From: Rhodococcus sp. HM1
Lineage (GTDB): Bacteria; Actinomycetota; Actinomycetes; Mycobacteriales; Mycobacteriaceae
Direction: 5' to 3'
DNA length: 64,000 nucleotides
Assembly: GCF_023218075.1 (NCBI RefSeq)
Contig: NZ_JALPTB010000009.1
Span: 1 to 64,000, forward strand
The translations under genes and the position numbers were made by a program. The notes under the pieces were generated by a model, which saw only the letters and a list, made by a program, of their open reading frames with translations, ran no database searches and was not told the DNA's origin. Every line of letters begins with the position of its first letter. Position 1 is the stretch's first letter. This document shows positions 26,759-36,109 of this stretch, in pieces.

Positions 26759-27457
26759 ATGATTCGCACGTCCTCGAGAGCGGTAGGCGCGGCACTCCTG
26801 GGTCTGGGTGTCGCCGCAGGTGTTGCCGTCGCAACGCCCGCAGTGTCCTCGGCAGCGCCCACGGTGTCCTCGACAACGGCCACAGTGTCCTCGACAACGG
26901 CCACAGTGCCCCCGGCCGCGGAATCGTGCGTCGGCACATGGGACGTCGTCGTCGGCGGCTTGACCAACAACACCTCGGTGGGGTTCCTCAACGAGGATCA
27001 GCGCGTCGGATACAACTCGTTCGATACCCGGTCCGGTGTGAGGGAACTCGATCGGCTCGTCCGTGCTCATGTTCGGGCATGTCCTGCCGACTTCATCCAC
27101 GCCGTGGGTTACTCGGGTGGTGCAGCCGTCGTACATCAGTGGGCAACCGAGAACGGGAAGGAGTTCCGCGGCAAAGCCGGCATCGTCCTGATCGGCGATC
27201 CCAAGCATCCGGGCGGAACGGGTGGCGTCGGGGGATTTGCGGCCACCGATATGAGGTGGGTGCCGACGCTCGGTGGTGCGAACGACGACTACGGTGGGTT
27301 GCCCGCGCTCCGGGTATGCAACGTGCAGCTCAACGGTGGTGACCACATCTGCAACAGCGGTGTCGGCTGGGGCGGATATCTCAGTGGTGTGCACGGCGAC
27401 TACGACTTCGATGTGAACTCCTACCCCGTCGATGCCGATGGCGTGGTGCTTCGATAG
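26759..27457 (+). CDS. Secreted cutinase-like serine hydrolase
   Basis: A 232-residue exported protein with a signal peptide (cut near SSAAP, residue 28). A short Thr/Ser linker comes from a 21-base tandem repeat (26861-26909; VSSTTAT units). The alpha/beta-hydrolase domain has the nucleophile in HAVGYSGGAAVVHQWA. An Asp/His pair follows (GDHICNSG and GVHGDYDFDVNSYP), and Cys residues at CVGTW, RACPAD, RVCNV and HICNS could form disulfides. The fold is cutinase or PE-PPE-like, so a lipid, polyester or wall ester is the likely substrate. ATG 26759 starts the signal peptide; the ribosome-binding site is GGCAGAAG. It is downstream of the M23 gene but separated by a hairpin. Confidence 0.75.
   Translation: MIRTSSRAVGAALLGLGVAAGVAVATPAVSSAAPTVSSTTATVSSTTATVPPAAESCVGTWDVVVGGLTNNTSVGFLNEDQRVGYNSFDTRSGVRELDRLVRAHVRACPADFIHAVGYSGGAAVVHQWATENGKEFRGKAGIVLIGDPKHPGGTGGVGGFAATDMRWVPTLGGANDDYGGLPALRVCNVQLNGGDHICNSGVGWGGYLSGVHGDYDFDVNSYPVDADGVVLR
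26861..26909 (+). repeat. 21-bp in-frame tandem repeat in the hydrolase linker
   Basis: GTGTCCTCGACAACGGCCACA occurs twice in a row with a partial, diverged copy before it. It encodes VSSTTAT units between the signal peptide and the catalytic domain and could vary in copy number among strains. Confidence 0.75.
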
Positions 27458-27657
27458 CGGATCCCGGAAGGTTGCCGGGGGCCTCTCGATCGCCGTCGGA
27501 TCGGTCGGGCACGCCGCCCCACCCGATGCACCGGATGCCGGCACGGCCCGTGACCGCCGGCCCGAAGGGGCAGGCACGAGGACGGGCCGGACACCCGGTG
27601 ACCCGAACGACCGCTGGAGCGGCACCGTCGAGACCCACACCGAGGGCGCGTGACGCC

Positions 27658-28770
27658 TCAGCGGTGCAGAGTCGTGTGCATCAGCAGCACGTTGTAGTTC
27701 TGATGCACGGTGGTCAGGAAGTACAGATCCGGACCCGACGACCACGGATGGATGTACGCGCCGTACGCGCTCGGAAGCTCGCGGGTGTCGACGATGACCT
27801 CCGGCGGGCTCCACGGACCCGTCACCGACGAGGCACGGCGCATCACCACGGAATTGTGCGCGTCGGTGGTGAGCATCAGGAACTGACCGAGATAGTCGTT
27901 CCATTGCACGGACAGCTCGGCGACCCCGTCGCCCATGAGCGGGCGCGCCGCGTTCACGTCGCGCACCCACGCGCCGCCGTCCCAATACTCGTAGGCGCCG
28001 AGATCGCGGATCTGCGCCTCGGGGACGCGCGCCAGGTGCACGAGACCGCCGCGACCCGGAGGAGTGCCGTACTGGTAGACGAAGCCGTCGCGCTTCAAGA
28101 ACGCGCTCATCTGGAAGTTGCGGTTGCCGCCCTCGCTGGGACGTACCGTCTCCGGGGCCGGAGCCCAGTTCTCGCCGTTGTCGTTCGAGAAGATCAGCCC
28201 GGAGTAGTTCGTCTCCCAGGTTCCCGCCGGTCCCCAGTTCTTCACCGACATCGCGCTGAGGTATTGGGTGTCACCGACCGCGATACCCGCGGTCGGTATC
28301 CGGCTGATCTCGACGAACGGGATCTTCGGGCTCGGAATCAGCTCCTTGGCCTGGCCGAACGCGTCCGTCACGGCACTGCTGAAGTCCATGCCGTTGGACA
28401 GGTCGCGGTCGGTGCTGCGGAACAGCACGTTGCTGCGCCACGCCCACAGGCTGCCCGAGAGCAGGTTGGGCAGGCCGAGGCCTGCGGTGTCACCGAACGC
28501 CGTGAGGATCTCGCCGCGGCCGTTGTCCCACATGATGCCGAGGTCGGTACCGAGGACGTTGAGGTCCTGCGTCCGGTTCTGGCTGAGGATGCCGGTCTGT
28601 TGCGCGACCGCCCGGGCCCGTCCGCCGAGCTGTGGCACGCCGTTCACGCCGTTCAGGCCCGGGATCGGATTGATCGCATTGGGGTTGGCGGACGCGAGCG
28701 CCGCCCCCAGTGTCAGTGTCAGCGCGGTGACCGTAACGGTCGTCACGCAGTATCGGACCAAAGTTCGCAT
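27658..28770 (-). CDS. Secreted DUF4185-domain protein
   Basis: A 370-residue exported protein. The signal peptide is MRTLVRYCVTTVTVTALTLTLGAALASA. A DUF4185-type beta-propeller-like domain follows, with repeated short strands: GTDLGIMWDNGRGEILTAFGDT, YSGLIFSNDNGENW, GDGVAELSVQWNDYLGQFLML and SVTGPWSPPEVIVDT. The last resembles glycoside-hydrolase-type propeller blades. The family occurs in mycobacteria and relatives with no proven activity; sugar or wall binding is a guess from the fold. ATG 28770 has GGGGGA close upstream; an in-frame GTG 21 bases earlier is the alternative. It is convergent with the cutinase-like gene and divergent from fabH. Confidence 0.75.
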   Translation of the reverse strand: MRTLVRYCVTTVTVTALTLTLGAALASANPNAINPIPGLNGVNGVPQLGGRARAVAQQTGILSQNRTQDLNVLGTDLGIMWDNGRGEILTAFGDTAGLGLPNLLSGSLWAWRSNVLFRSTDRDLSNGMDFSSAVTDAFGQAKELIPSPKIPFVEISRIPTAGIAVGDTQYLSAMSVKNWGPAGTWETNYSGLIFSNDNGENWAPAPETVRPSEGGNRNFQMSAFLKRDGFVYQYGTPPGRGGLVHLARVPEAQIRDLGAYEYWDGGAWVRDVNAARPLMGDGVAELSVQWNDYLGQFLMLTTDAHNSVVMRRASSVTGPWSPPEVIVDTRELPSAYGAYIHPWSSGPDLYFLTTVHQNYNVLLMHTTLHR

Positions 28771-29015
28771 TTTTCCCCCGAACAGATGCACAGCGCCGGA
28801 CGCTAGCAGCTGCCGCGCCGAGAGTGTGAGTCAATCCCGGAACTTGTCGATCTTGTGATCCGGGACGCAGCCGACCGGGGTCGCACGCCCCTGCGATTCG
28901 AGGTGGGAAGTGCCTACCACAAGGACGGTGACCCCGGGCACAATTTCGCTACGCGTTACCGTATTGAGGTTGTCGTGCACTGACACGCAGTGCCCGAAGA
29001 AGAGGAGTTCGCCTG

Positions 29016-30038
29016 ATGGGTGCACAGATTGCCGGTCCCGCCCCGCTGCGGAACACCGCATTGCTCGGGCTGGGCGTGCACCGCCCCGAGCGAGTCGTCA
29101 CCAACGCGGAGATCTGCGAGCTGATCGACTCGAGCGACGAGTGGATCCAGTCGCGTTCCGGCATCAAGTCGCGGCGTTTCGCCAAGGCTCACCCCGAAGA
29201 ATCGGTCACCGATATGGCGGTGTCCGCCGGCGCCAAGGCCCTCGAGGCCGCGCGCATGGCGGGGGCCCAGATCGACACCGTCATCGTGGCGTGCTCGACC
29301 TATCCGCTGCAGACCCCGCAGTGCGCGGCGATCGTCGCGGACCGTCTCGGCACCGGCGGGGCCGGCGCCCTCGACATCGCCGCCGGCTGCGCCGGTTTCT
29401 GCTACGCCCTCGGCGTCGCCTCGGACCTGGTCCGGGCCGGTTCCGCCGAGCACGTGCTGGTGATCGGTGTCGAGCGCATGAGCGACGCCACCGAGCCCAC
29501 CGACCGCACCGTGCGCTTTATCTTCGGTGACGGTGCCGGCGCCGTGGTCGTCGGAGCATCCGACGAGGTCGGCATCGGACCGACCGTGTGGGGTTCGGAC
29601 GGCAAGCAGGGCAACGCGATCCGCCAGGAGCCGGACTGGGTCGACTTCGCCCAGAACCCGGACCAGAAGCGCCCGTGGATCATCATGGAGGGCACCGCCG
29701 TGTTCCGCTGGGCCGCGTTCGAGATGAGCAAGTTCGCGCGGCAGATCGCCGACAAGGCCGGGGTCGCGCTCACCGACCTCGACGCGTTCGTCCCGCACCA
29801 GGCGAACCTGCGCATCAACGACGTCATCGTCAAGCAGCTCGAGCTTCCGGACACCGTCGCGGTCGCGGACGACATCATCGAGACCGGCAACACCTCCGCC
29901 GCGTCGATCCCGCTCGCGATGGAGAAGATGCTGCGGACCGGTCAGGTCGAGGAAGGTGACACCGCGCTGCTCCTCGCGTTCGGTGCCGGCCTGTCCTACG
30001 CGGGCCAGGTCGTGAAGATGCCGCGTCTGGCTCAGTAG
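29016..30038 (+). CDS. fabH: Beta-ketoacyl-ACP synthase III (FabH)
   Basis: A 340-residue ketosynthase III, which condenses an acyl-CoA starter with malonyl-ACP. The triad is visible: Cys125 in AAGCAGFCYA, His in VPHQANLRIND and Asn in ETGNTSAASIP. The length and FGDGAGAVVVG fit the family. GAGGAG lies before the ATG. It is a lone synthase without acpP or malonyl transferase neighbours, so it may feed the mycolate/FAS-II route or a special starter. The gene for an exported nuclease begins immediately after its stop. Confidence 0.92.
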   Translation: MGAQIAGPAPLRNTALLGLGVHRPERVVTNAEICELIDSSDEWIQSRSGIKSRRFAKAHPEESVTDMAVSAGAKALEAARMAGAQIDTVIVACSTYPLQTPQCAAIVADRLGTGGAGALDIAAGCAGFCYALGVASDLVRAGSAEHVLVIGVERMSDATEPTDRTVRFIFGDGAGAVVVGASDEVGIGPTVWGSDGKQGNAIRQEPDWVDFAQNPDQKRPWIIMEGTAVFRWAAFEMSKFARQIADKAGVALTDLDAFVPHQANLRINDVIVKQLELPDTVAVADDIIETGNTSAASIPLAMEKMLRTGQVEEGDTALLLAFGAGLSYAGQVVKMPRLAQ

Positions 30039-30893
30039 GTGTCCCAGGCCGACCGGCCGTCGCTGCGGCGATGGCTGTGGATCGTCGGCCTCGCGGTCCT
30101 GATCGTCGTCGCCTTCGTCGCGCTCGCTCCCGGTGGGCGCGACGAATCCGACGCGGTCACGGCCGAGGGGCTCACCTCGGTGCCACGCTCGTGGACCCCG
30201 ACGCCCACGGGACCGGTCACCTCCACCTGGCGGCCCAGCGGGAGTCCGTCGGCGACGCCGACGTGGCGTCCCTCCGCGACCCCGACCGCCGCGACCCCTT
30301 CTGCGGCAGCTCCGGAGCCCGCGGTCTCGCCGGCTCTGGCGACGCTCGCGACCCTGCCGGTCAAGGGACGTGCCCCGAAGACCGGCTACGACCGGGAGCT
30401 GTTCGGAAGCGCGTGGACGGACGACGTGACCGTCCAGTTCGGGCGCAACGGCTGCGACACCCGCAACGACATCCTCAAGCGCGACCTGATCGACCTCTCG
30501 CTGGTGCCCGCGACCCGTGACTGCACGGTCCGGACCGGCACGCTGAACGACCCGTACACCGGCCGGACGATCTTCTTCCAGCGCGGTGCCGACACGTCGG
30601 CGGCGGTGCAGATCGATCACATCGTCGCGCTGTCGGATGCGTGGCAGAAGGGCGCCCAGCAGCTCGACGAGCAGACCCGCCGCAATCTCGCGAACGACCC
30701 GCGCAACCTGCAGGCCGTCGACGGCCCGACCAACCAGGGCAAGGGGGACTCGGACGCCGCGTCGTGGCTGCCGCCGAATCGGGCGTACCGGTGCACCTAC
30801 GTGTCCCGCCAGATCGAGGTGAAGGCCGCGTACGGGCTGTGGGTCACCCCGGAGGAACGCGACGCGATGACCCGGGTCCTGTCCGAGTGCTGA
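30039..30893 (+). CDS. Exported HNH-family (DUF1524-type) nuclease
   Basis: A 284-residue protein with one N-terminal membrane helix (about residues 12-30), a Pro/Thr/Ser linker to about residue 100 and a C-terminal nuclease domain. Family motifs are GYDRELFGSAWTDD, NGCDTRNDILKRDL, IDHIVALSDAWQKGA (Asp-His pair), RNLQAVDGPTNQGKGD and a final Cys-rich end. These are the DUF1524/HNH metal-dependent nucleases often secreted by actinobacteria. The topology places the nuclease outside the membrane, suited to DNA degradation in the envelope or medium. It starts with GTG directly after the fabH stop, a tight link to a gene with no evident shared role. Confidence 0.85.
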   Translation: MSQADRPSLRRWLWIVGLAVLIVVAFVALAPGGRDESDAVTAEGLTSVPRSWTPTPTGPVTSTWRPSGSPSATPTWRPSATPTAATPSAAAPEPAVSPALATLATLPVKGRAPKTGYDRELFGSAWTDDVTVQFGRNGCDTRNDILKRDLIDLSLVPATRDCTVRTGTLNDPYTGRTIFFQRGADTSAAVQIDHIVALSDAWQKGAQQLDEQTRRNLANDPRNLQAVDGPTNQGKGDSDAASWLPPNRAYRCTYVSRQIEVKAAYGLWVTPEERDAMTRVLSEC

Positions 30894-30898
30894 CGTCG

Positions 30899-30944
30899 GT
30901 GTGCCTTTCCGGCGGTCCCCACCGCCAGAAAGGCACACCGGCGC
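30899..30944. repeat. Palindromic intergenic repeat, copy B
   Basis: GTGTGCCTTTCCGGCGGT ... ACCGCCAGAAAGGCACAC forms a near-perfect stem (30899-30938), followed by CGGCGC. It lies six bases after the nuclease stop and touches the 3' end of the convergent dehydrogenase gene. It can act as a terminator. Confidence 0.75.
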
Positions 30945-33061
30945 TACAGCGCACCGGCGATGTCGTCCTCGGACAGCAGCACGGCGCTCGCGGCGGGCCC
31001 CAGCGGCACGAAGCTGTCACGGCTGGTGACCCGCCGGACCTCGCCCTCGTATCCGGCGTCGGCCAACGCGGTGACCACCCCCTCGGACACCCCGCCGCTG
31101 CGGCGGGTCTCGTCGACGACCAGCACCCGCGGGAACCGTTCGGCATGCTCGACGAGCGCCGCGACGGGCAGCGGGGCGATCCATTGCAGATCCAGAACCG
31201 TGACGTCGAGCCCGCGCGCGGCGGCCCGATGCGCGGCGCGCAGGCACATGCGGACCCCGTTCCCGAACGTCACCAGCAGTGCGTCGGTGCCGTCACCGTA
31301 GGTCTGCACCTCGCCGGGTTGCACCGCCGCCGGATCTGGGACCTGCGCCCACAGGCCGTCGCCGTCCTCGTAGAGATCCCGCTGGTGATACAGCGCGATC
31401 GGTTCGACGAACACGCACACCCGTCCGGTGCTGCGGGCCAACTCGACGCACGTGCGCAGCAGCGCCCCGGCGTGGGCGGGCCGGCTCGGCACCGCGACCG
31501 TCAGCCCCGGGATGTCGCGCAGCACGGTGAGGGAGTTGTCGTTGTGGAAGTGCCCGCCGAAGCCCCGCTGATAGGCCAGGCCGGCGATGCGCACCACCAT
31601 CGGGTTCTGGTAACTGCCGTCGGAGAAGAACTTCAGCGTCGCCGCTTCCCCGCGCAGTTGGTCCTCGGCGTTGTGTAGATAGGCGAGGTACTGGATCTCC
31701 GGGATGGGCAGCAGCCCGGCGACCGCGAATCCGAGGGCGGTTCCGAGAATCGTCTGCTCGTCGAGCAGGGTGTCGAACACGCGCAGCGGGCCGAATCGTT
31801 TTGCCAGCCCGCGGGTCACACCGTAGACACCGCCCTTGACGGCCACGTCCTCCCCGAACACGCACACCTGCGGCATCTGCTCGAGGAGGTCGCCCAGGGT
31901 GCGGCCGACGGCCTGCGCAAGAGTGAGCGGCTCCTGAGGTACCGGACCCGGATCGTCCGGGATCCGGGGGTGGCCGTGCGTGTGGAGCGGCCGCACGACC
32001 TCCGCGACCGACGTCATCCTCGGTGGCGTTCCGAGGTCGGCGAGCACATCGCCGACGGACCGACGCGACCGCTCGTACCGCTCGAGGATCTGTTCGGGGG
32101 AGAGGATCCCGCGGCCGACGAGTTCGCGTGCGGTGCCGAGCAACGGGTCGCGCGCGTAGTCACCGGTAATCTCCGCCGGGCTGCGATAGGCCGACTCGGC
32201 ATCCGATCCGGCATGCCCGAGATAGCGGACCGCCTTCAGGTGCAGGATCGCCGGCACGCGCGAGGTGCGAACGGACACAAGCATTTCCGACGCTGCGGTG
32301 AGCGCGTCGACCGGATCGGCCCCGTCCACCATCCGGTATCCGACACGCGGATACGACGCGAGTGTCCGCTCCACCCACCCGACCGGACTGCGCACGCTGA
32401 TACCGAATCCGTTGTCCTCGCAGACGAACAGGATCGGCAACGGCAACCCGCGATGAGCCAGGTACGCGGCGGTGTTGAGCGCACCCACCGCCGTGGAGTG
32501 ATTCACCGACGCATCCCCGAAACTGCACAACACCACCGAATCCGCGGGCCACGGACAGTCGATGCCCAGACGCGGCATCCGCGCCAGAGCCAAAGCGAGC
32601 CCGACCGCGCGCGGCAGATGCGAGGCGATCGTCGACGTCTGCGGCAGCACGTTCAGGGCGGCGTTCCCGAACACCTTGTGGCGACCACCGGAGATGGGAT
32701 CCAGCGTCGACGCGGCGCAACCGGCCAGCACGTCCCGGATCGGGGTGCTGCCGGGCACCAGTGACGCGCGGGCCGCGTAGAACCCGCCCGACCGGTAGTG
32801 CAACAGCGCAGGATCCGTCACGCGCGCGGCCAGACCCAGCGCCGCGTTCGACTCGTGCCCCGCCGAACCGATCGTGTAGAAACCCTCCCCGCGCCGCTGC
32901 ATGTCGCGGGCCGCGAAATCGAGGTGCCGCGACTGGGCCTGGGCGTCGAAGTAGTGCAGCAGCAATTCGTCGCTCACCCGGCGGTCGGGGCGATGCTCGA
33001 CCGCCGGCGCCAGCGACCGCACGGTTTCGGTGAAGTACTCGTCGAGCGGTTCTGCAGGCAT
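30944..33061 (-). CDS. Fused E1 alpha-beta thiamine-diphosphate 2-oxoacid dehydrogenase
   Basis: A 705-residue protein joining the E1-alpha half (about 1-350) and E1-beta half (about 370-705) of a 2-oxoacid dehydrogenase. The alpha half has the thiamine-diphosphate motif in VLCSFGDASVNHSTAVGALNTAAYLAHRG, where the metal ligand positions are Asp and Asn. The beta half has FGEDVAVKGGVYGVTRGL, DTLLDEQTILGTALGFAVAGL and the C-terminal transketolase domain (VLDLQWIAPLP, LVVDETRRSGGVSEGV). Branched-chain or acetoin-type substrates are possible; no E2 or E3 gene is nearby, so the complex must be completed from elsewhere. A weak ribosome-binding site precedes the ATG. Confidence 0.85.
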   Translation of the reverse strand: MPAEPLDEYFTETVRSLAPAVEHRPDRRVSDELLLHYFDAQAQSRHLDFAARDMQRRGEGFYTIGSAGHESNAALGLAARVTDPALLHYRSGGFYAARASLVPGSTPIRDVLAGCAASTLDPISGGRHKVFGNAALNVLPQTSTIASHLPRAVGLALALARMPRLGIDCPWPADSVVLCSFGDASVNHSTAVGALNTAAYLAHRGLPLPILFVCEDNGFGISVRSPVGWVERTLASYPRVGYRMVDGADPVDALTAASEMLVSVRTSRVPAILHLKAVRYLGHAGSDAESAYRSPAEITGDYARDPLLGTARELVGRGILSPEQILERYERSRRSVGDVLADLGTPPRMTSVAEVVRPLHTHGHPRIPDDPGPVPQEPLTLAQAVGRTLGDLLEQMPQVCVFGEDVAVKGGVYGVTRGLAKRFGPLRVFDTLLDEQTILGTALGFAVAGLLPIPEIQYLAYLHNAEDQLRGEAATLKFFSDGSYQNPMVVRIAGLAYQRGFGGHFHNDNSLTVLRDIPGLTVAVPSRPAHAGALLRTCVELARSTGRVCVFVEPIALYHQRDLYEDGDGLWAQVPDPAAVQPGEVQTYGDGTDALLVTFGNGVRMCLRAAHRAAARGLDVTVLDLQWIAPLPVAALVEHAERFPRVLVVDETRRSGGVSEGVVTALADAGYEGEVRRVTSRDSFVPLGPAASAVLLSEDDIAGAL

Positions 33062-33135
33062 GTTTCCGTCGTACGCCCTCGCGTCGCGCGGCGGACCGTT
33101 TTCCGATTACCCGGTGCCGTGGCGGCGGCGCGGGG

Positions 33136-34482
33136 TCAACGTCGGCGCAGATCGATCGGCTGGCCGTCCGACGGGAACGGGAGCGACGTGAAGTTCATGG
33201 GTGCGACGTAGTCGGCGGGCACGTGCCAGTGATACCCGAGCAGCAGGTGGTGCAGGACCGTCTTGACCTCCGCGCTCGAGAAGTACATGCCCAGGCAACG
33301 GTGTACGCCGCCGCCGAACGGCGACCACGCGTACTTGTGGACGCGATCCTCGCGGCGCTCGGGAGAGAACCGACCGGGATCGAATCGCTCGGGATCGGGC
33401 CACAATTCGGGCATGTGGTGGGTGTAGTGCAGTCCGACGTTGAGCAGCGTTCCGCGGGGAATGTAGTGACCGAGGATCTCGGTGTCCGCGACCGCGCGCC
33501 GCACGATCCCGGGCACCGGGGTGACGAGGCGCTGGCATTCCTTGATCACCAGATCCAGGCTCGTGAGCTCCTCGAGCTGGTCCAGGGTGGGGGTGGTGGT
33601 GCCGAGTGCTTCGGATTCCTCGCGGCACACCTGCTGCCACTCCGGGAACTGCCCGAGATACTGCATCGCGGTCGACAGGGTGATGGTCGAGGTGTCGTGC
33701 GCGGCCATCATCAGGAAGATCATGTGATTGACCACGTCGTCGTCCGTGAAGCGTTGCCCGTCCTCGGATTCGACATGGCACAGCGCGGTGAACAGGTCGT
33801 CGCCGTTGCCGGCCCGGCGCGCGGGCAGATACCGACGGAAGAACTCCTCGAGGCGTCGGCGCCCGACGACGCCGCGTCGCCAGCGCGTGCCGGGCAGCGG
33901 GTAGCGCACGATCGCGGTCGCGGCCTGTACGCATCCGATGAACGCCTTGTTGACCTCGGCCATCTCCTGGTGCGACGAGCCTTCGGCCCCGCCCATGAAG
34001 ATGGATGTCGCGAGCCCGAGCGTGAGTTCCTTCAACGCCGGGTAGGCGCGGAAATCGGTTTGCGGAGACCAGTTTTCGAGCGCCTTCTCGACGGCGGGAT
34101 GCAGGGATCGGGTGTATCCGGCCAGCCGGTCGCGGGTGAACGCCTGCTGCATGATGCGCCGGTGCGCGGTGTGTTCGTCGCCGTCGAGCAGCATCAGGCC
34201 GCGGTCGAAGAACGGACCGATGAGCACCCGCCAGCCCGGCCCGTTGGCCAGGGCGCGGTCGCGGTTCTGCAGGGCGGCGCCGCACGCATCGGGGCCGAGC
34301 AGCACCACCCACGGGTTCCCGGCGAACCGGAACCACGAGACCGGCCCGTATCGGCGGTAGCGGCGGTCGTTCGTCCCGACCGGGTCGCGCATGTAGTCCA
34401 GGCTGTAGCCGACGTACGGCAGGCCGCCGTCCCCGGGGACCGCGGTGAGCCCCGGAGGTGGATCGGCAAGCACCTTCGTCAC
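33136..34482 (-). CDS. Cytochrome P450
   Basis: A 448-residue P450 monooxygenase. The haem-Cys motif is FGGGVHRCLGMYFSSAEVK near the C-terminus. The I-helix oxygen-activation segment is MMAAHDTSTITLSTAM, ExxR lies in VIKECQRLVTP (an apparent EcqR), and PERFDPGRFSPERRED precedes the haem loop. GTG 34482 is preferred because AGGGAGAT lies at proper distance; an ATG 45 bases upstream would run into the shared promoter. It is divergent from a TetR gene with a 65-bp intergenic region, so that regulator probably controls it. No ferredoxin gene is adjacent and the substrate is unknown. Confidence 0.88.
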   Translation of the reverse strand: MTKVLADPPPGLTAVPGDGGLPYVGYSLDYMRDPVGTNDRRYRRYGPVSWFRFAGNPWVVLLGPDACGAALQNRDRALANGPGWRVLIGPFFDRGLMLLDGDEHTAHRRIMQQAFTRDRLAGYTRSLHPAVEKALENWSPQTDFRAYPALKELTLGLATSIFMGGAEGSSHQEMAEVNKAFIGCVQAATAIVRYPLPGTRWRRGVVGRRRLEEFFRRYLPARRAGNGDDLFTALCHVESEDGQRFTDDDVVNHMIFLMMAAHDTSTITLSTAMQYLGQFPEWQQVCREESEALGTTTPTLDQLEELTSLDLVIKECQRLVTPVPGIVRRAVADTEILGHYIPRGTLLNVGLHYTHHMPELWPDPERFDPGRFSPERREDRVHKYAWSPFGGGVHRCLGMYFSSAEVKTVLHHLLLGYHWHVPADYVAPMNFTSLPFPSDGQPIDLRRR

Positions 34483-34523
34483 GTGGATCTCCCTCGCGGA
34501 GGCGGATCTGACAGGACTCGATG

Positions 34524-34540
34524 TCACTTCACTGTAGCGT
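34524..34540. promoter_or_regulatory. Candidate operator between P450 and TetR genes
   Basis: A short inverted repeat, TCAC-N6-GTGA, sits within the 65-bp gap between the divergent starts. Its place suits repression of both genes by the TetR protein. The arms are short, so this is tentative. Confidence 0.35.
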
Positions 34541-34547
34541 GATCGGC

Positions 34548-35189
34548 ATGCCCGTAACCGGAGAATCGACGACGAGCCGGCCCGCCCGCAGATATCGCGG
34601 CCGAAGCGCCGCCGAACGTGCCGCCGAACGCCGCGAACGACTGCTCGAGGCGGGCCTGACCGTCTTCGGCGGTGAAGTGGACCCCAAGGCGACGATGACC
34701 GCCATCTGCCAGGAGGCCGGGCTCACCGAACGGTACTTCTACGAGAGTTTCACCGGCCGCGACGAGCTGCTCGTCTGCGTCGTCGAGCGGATCGCCGACG
34801 AAATCCGCGACCGCGCGCTCGCCGCCCTCGCCGAGACCGAGCACAGTCCCGAGGAACGGGCGCGAGCCGCGATCGCGGCGTTCGTCGCCGTGCTCACCGA
34901 CGATCCGCGCAAGGGGCGCATCGCCGTCGTCGAATCCGCCGCGACAGAACCGCTGCGGACCCGGCGCCGCGAGTTGCTGCTGCAGTTCGCGCATCTCGTC
35001 GCGCTGGAGTCGCGGGAACTGTGGGGCGAGAGCGCGTTGCAGCCGCCGTACGACGAAGTCTCCGCGCTGCTGTTCGTCGGAGGCCTCGCCGAGGTGATGA
35101 CGGCATGGCTGCGCGGCGAGGTCGACGTGACGCCCGAGCAGATCGTCGACGCCGCGACCCGCCACTACCTGGTCACGGCGCACCGATGA
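34548..35189 (+). CDS. TetR-family regulator, divergent from P450
   Basis: A 213-residue TetR regulator. The DNA-binding part is clear: AAERRERLLEAGLTVFGGEVDPKATMTAICQEAGLTERYFYESFTGRDELLVCVV (residues 21-76), where ERYFYESF is the usual recognition-helix end. The rest is helical and family-unspecific. ATG 34548 is chosen because it starts the natural N-terminus; an ATG nine codons earlier overlaps the operator region. The divergent P450 is the natural target. Confidence 0.87.
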   Translation: MPVTGESTTSRPARRYRGRSAAERAAERRERLLEAGLTVFGGEVDPKATMTAICQEAGLTERYFYESFTGRDELLVCVVERIADEIRDRALAALAETEHSPEERARAAIAAFVAVLTDDPRKGRIAVVESAATEPLRTRRRELLLQFAHLVALESRELWGESALQPPYDEVSALLFVGGLAEVMTAWLRGEVDVTPEQIVDAATRHYLVTAHR

Positions 35190-35192
35190 TCG

Positions 35193-35969
35193 CTACGTCG
35201 ACGGCGCCTGGTTGATCTGCAGCCGCGCGCCGAGAGGATCGGCGATCGTGGCCATGCGACCGAACGGCGTGTCCTCGGCCGCGCGTTCGACGGTGCCGCC
35301 GAGCCGGGTCACGGCCTCCGATGTCGCGTCGGCGTCCTCGACACCGATGTAGAGCTGCCAGAACGACGGCACACCCTCGGGGAGGAAACCGGACGCGTCC
35401 ATGATCCCGGCAATGTCGTCGCCGCCGATCTTGCCGGTCGAGTACCGGAAGTCGCCCGAGTCGCTCATCGGCTGGACGTCCCAGCCGAACACGTCCCGGT
35501 AGAAGTCGAGGGACGCGGCATAGTTGCGCGACATCGTTTCGAACCACACCGGCGCGCCGGGTTCGCTGTCGAACCCGAACCCGTGGTGCTGATCGGCCTG
35601 CCACACCCCGATCACGGCACCGGCGGCGTCGGCGAGGATCGCCATGGTGCCCTGGTCGCCGACCTTCATCGCGGGCATCAGAACCTGGCCGCCCGACTCG
35701 GCGGCCTTCCGTGCGGTGGCGTCGGCGTCGTCGGAATCGAGGTAGACCGTCCACACGTCGCCGTACGGGTTGGCCGGCTGCTGCGGACCGAGACCGGCGA
35801 TCGGCGCGCCGCGGTGACTGAAGATGGTGTACCCGCCGTACTGCGGGTCCTCGTTGGTGTCGGCCTGCCAGCCGAAGAGTTCGGTGTAGAACGCGATGGC
35901 CCGTTTCGTGTCGGAACTGGTGAGATCGATCCAACCGGGTGTGCCTGTGCGGGACTGATGTTCGGCCAT
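35193..35969 (-). CDS. Two-domain VOC (glyoxalase/bleomycin-resistance fold) protein
   Basis: A 258-residue protein made of two vicinal-oxygen-chelate modules in tandem. Module 1 is about residues 10-125 (GWIDLTSSDTKRAIAFYTELFGWQ) and module 2 about 138-255 (PVWFETMSRNYAASLDFYRDVFGWDV ending IADPLGARLQI). This layout is common in Actinobacteria (for example Streptomyces CFP32-like proteins). The metal ligands are not all clear, so enzyme activity cannot be claimed. GGAGG precedes the ATG. Its 3' end meets the end of the TetR gene with three bases between stops. Confidence 0.85.
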   Translation of the reverse strand: MAEHQSRTGTPGWIDLTSSDTKRAIAFYTELFGWQADTNEDPQYGGYTIFSHRGAPIAGLGPQQPANPYGDVWTVYLDSDDADATARKAAESGGQVLMPAMKVGDQGTMAILADAAGAVIGVWQADQHHGFGFDSEPGAPVWFETMSRNYAASLDFYRDVFGWDVQPMSDSGDFRYSTGKIGGDDIAGIMDASGFLPEGVPSFWQLYIGVEDADATSEAVTRLGGTVERAAEDTPFGRMATIADPLGARLQINQAPST

Positions 35970-36109
35970 GACGGCCTCCTGTCTTCCTGTGGGAGCGGAG
36001 TCGTGCGAGTGGATCCGAGCGGTCGCGAATCACGCTACGCGCGGGGTCCGACAAGTTCCGGTGAAGCGCAGATCGCACCTGGGCATGGAGGTGAGCCCGA
36101 TCACGTGCC

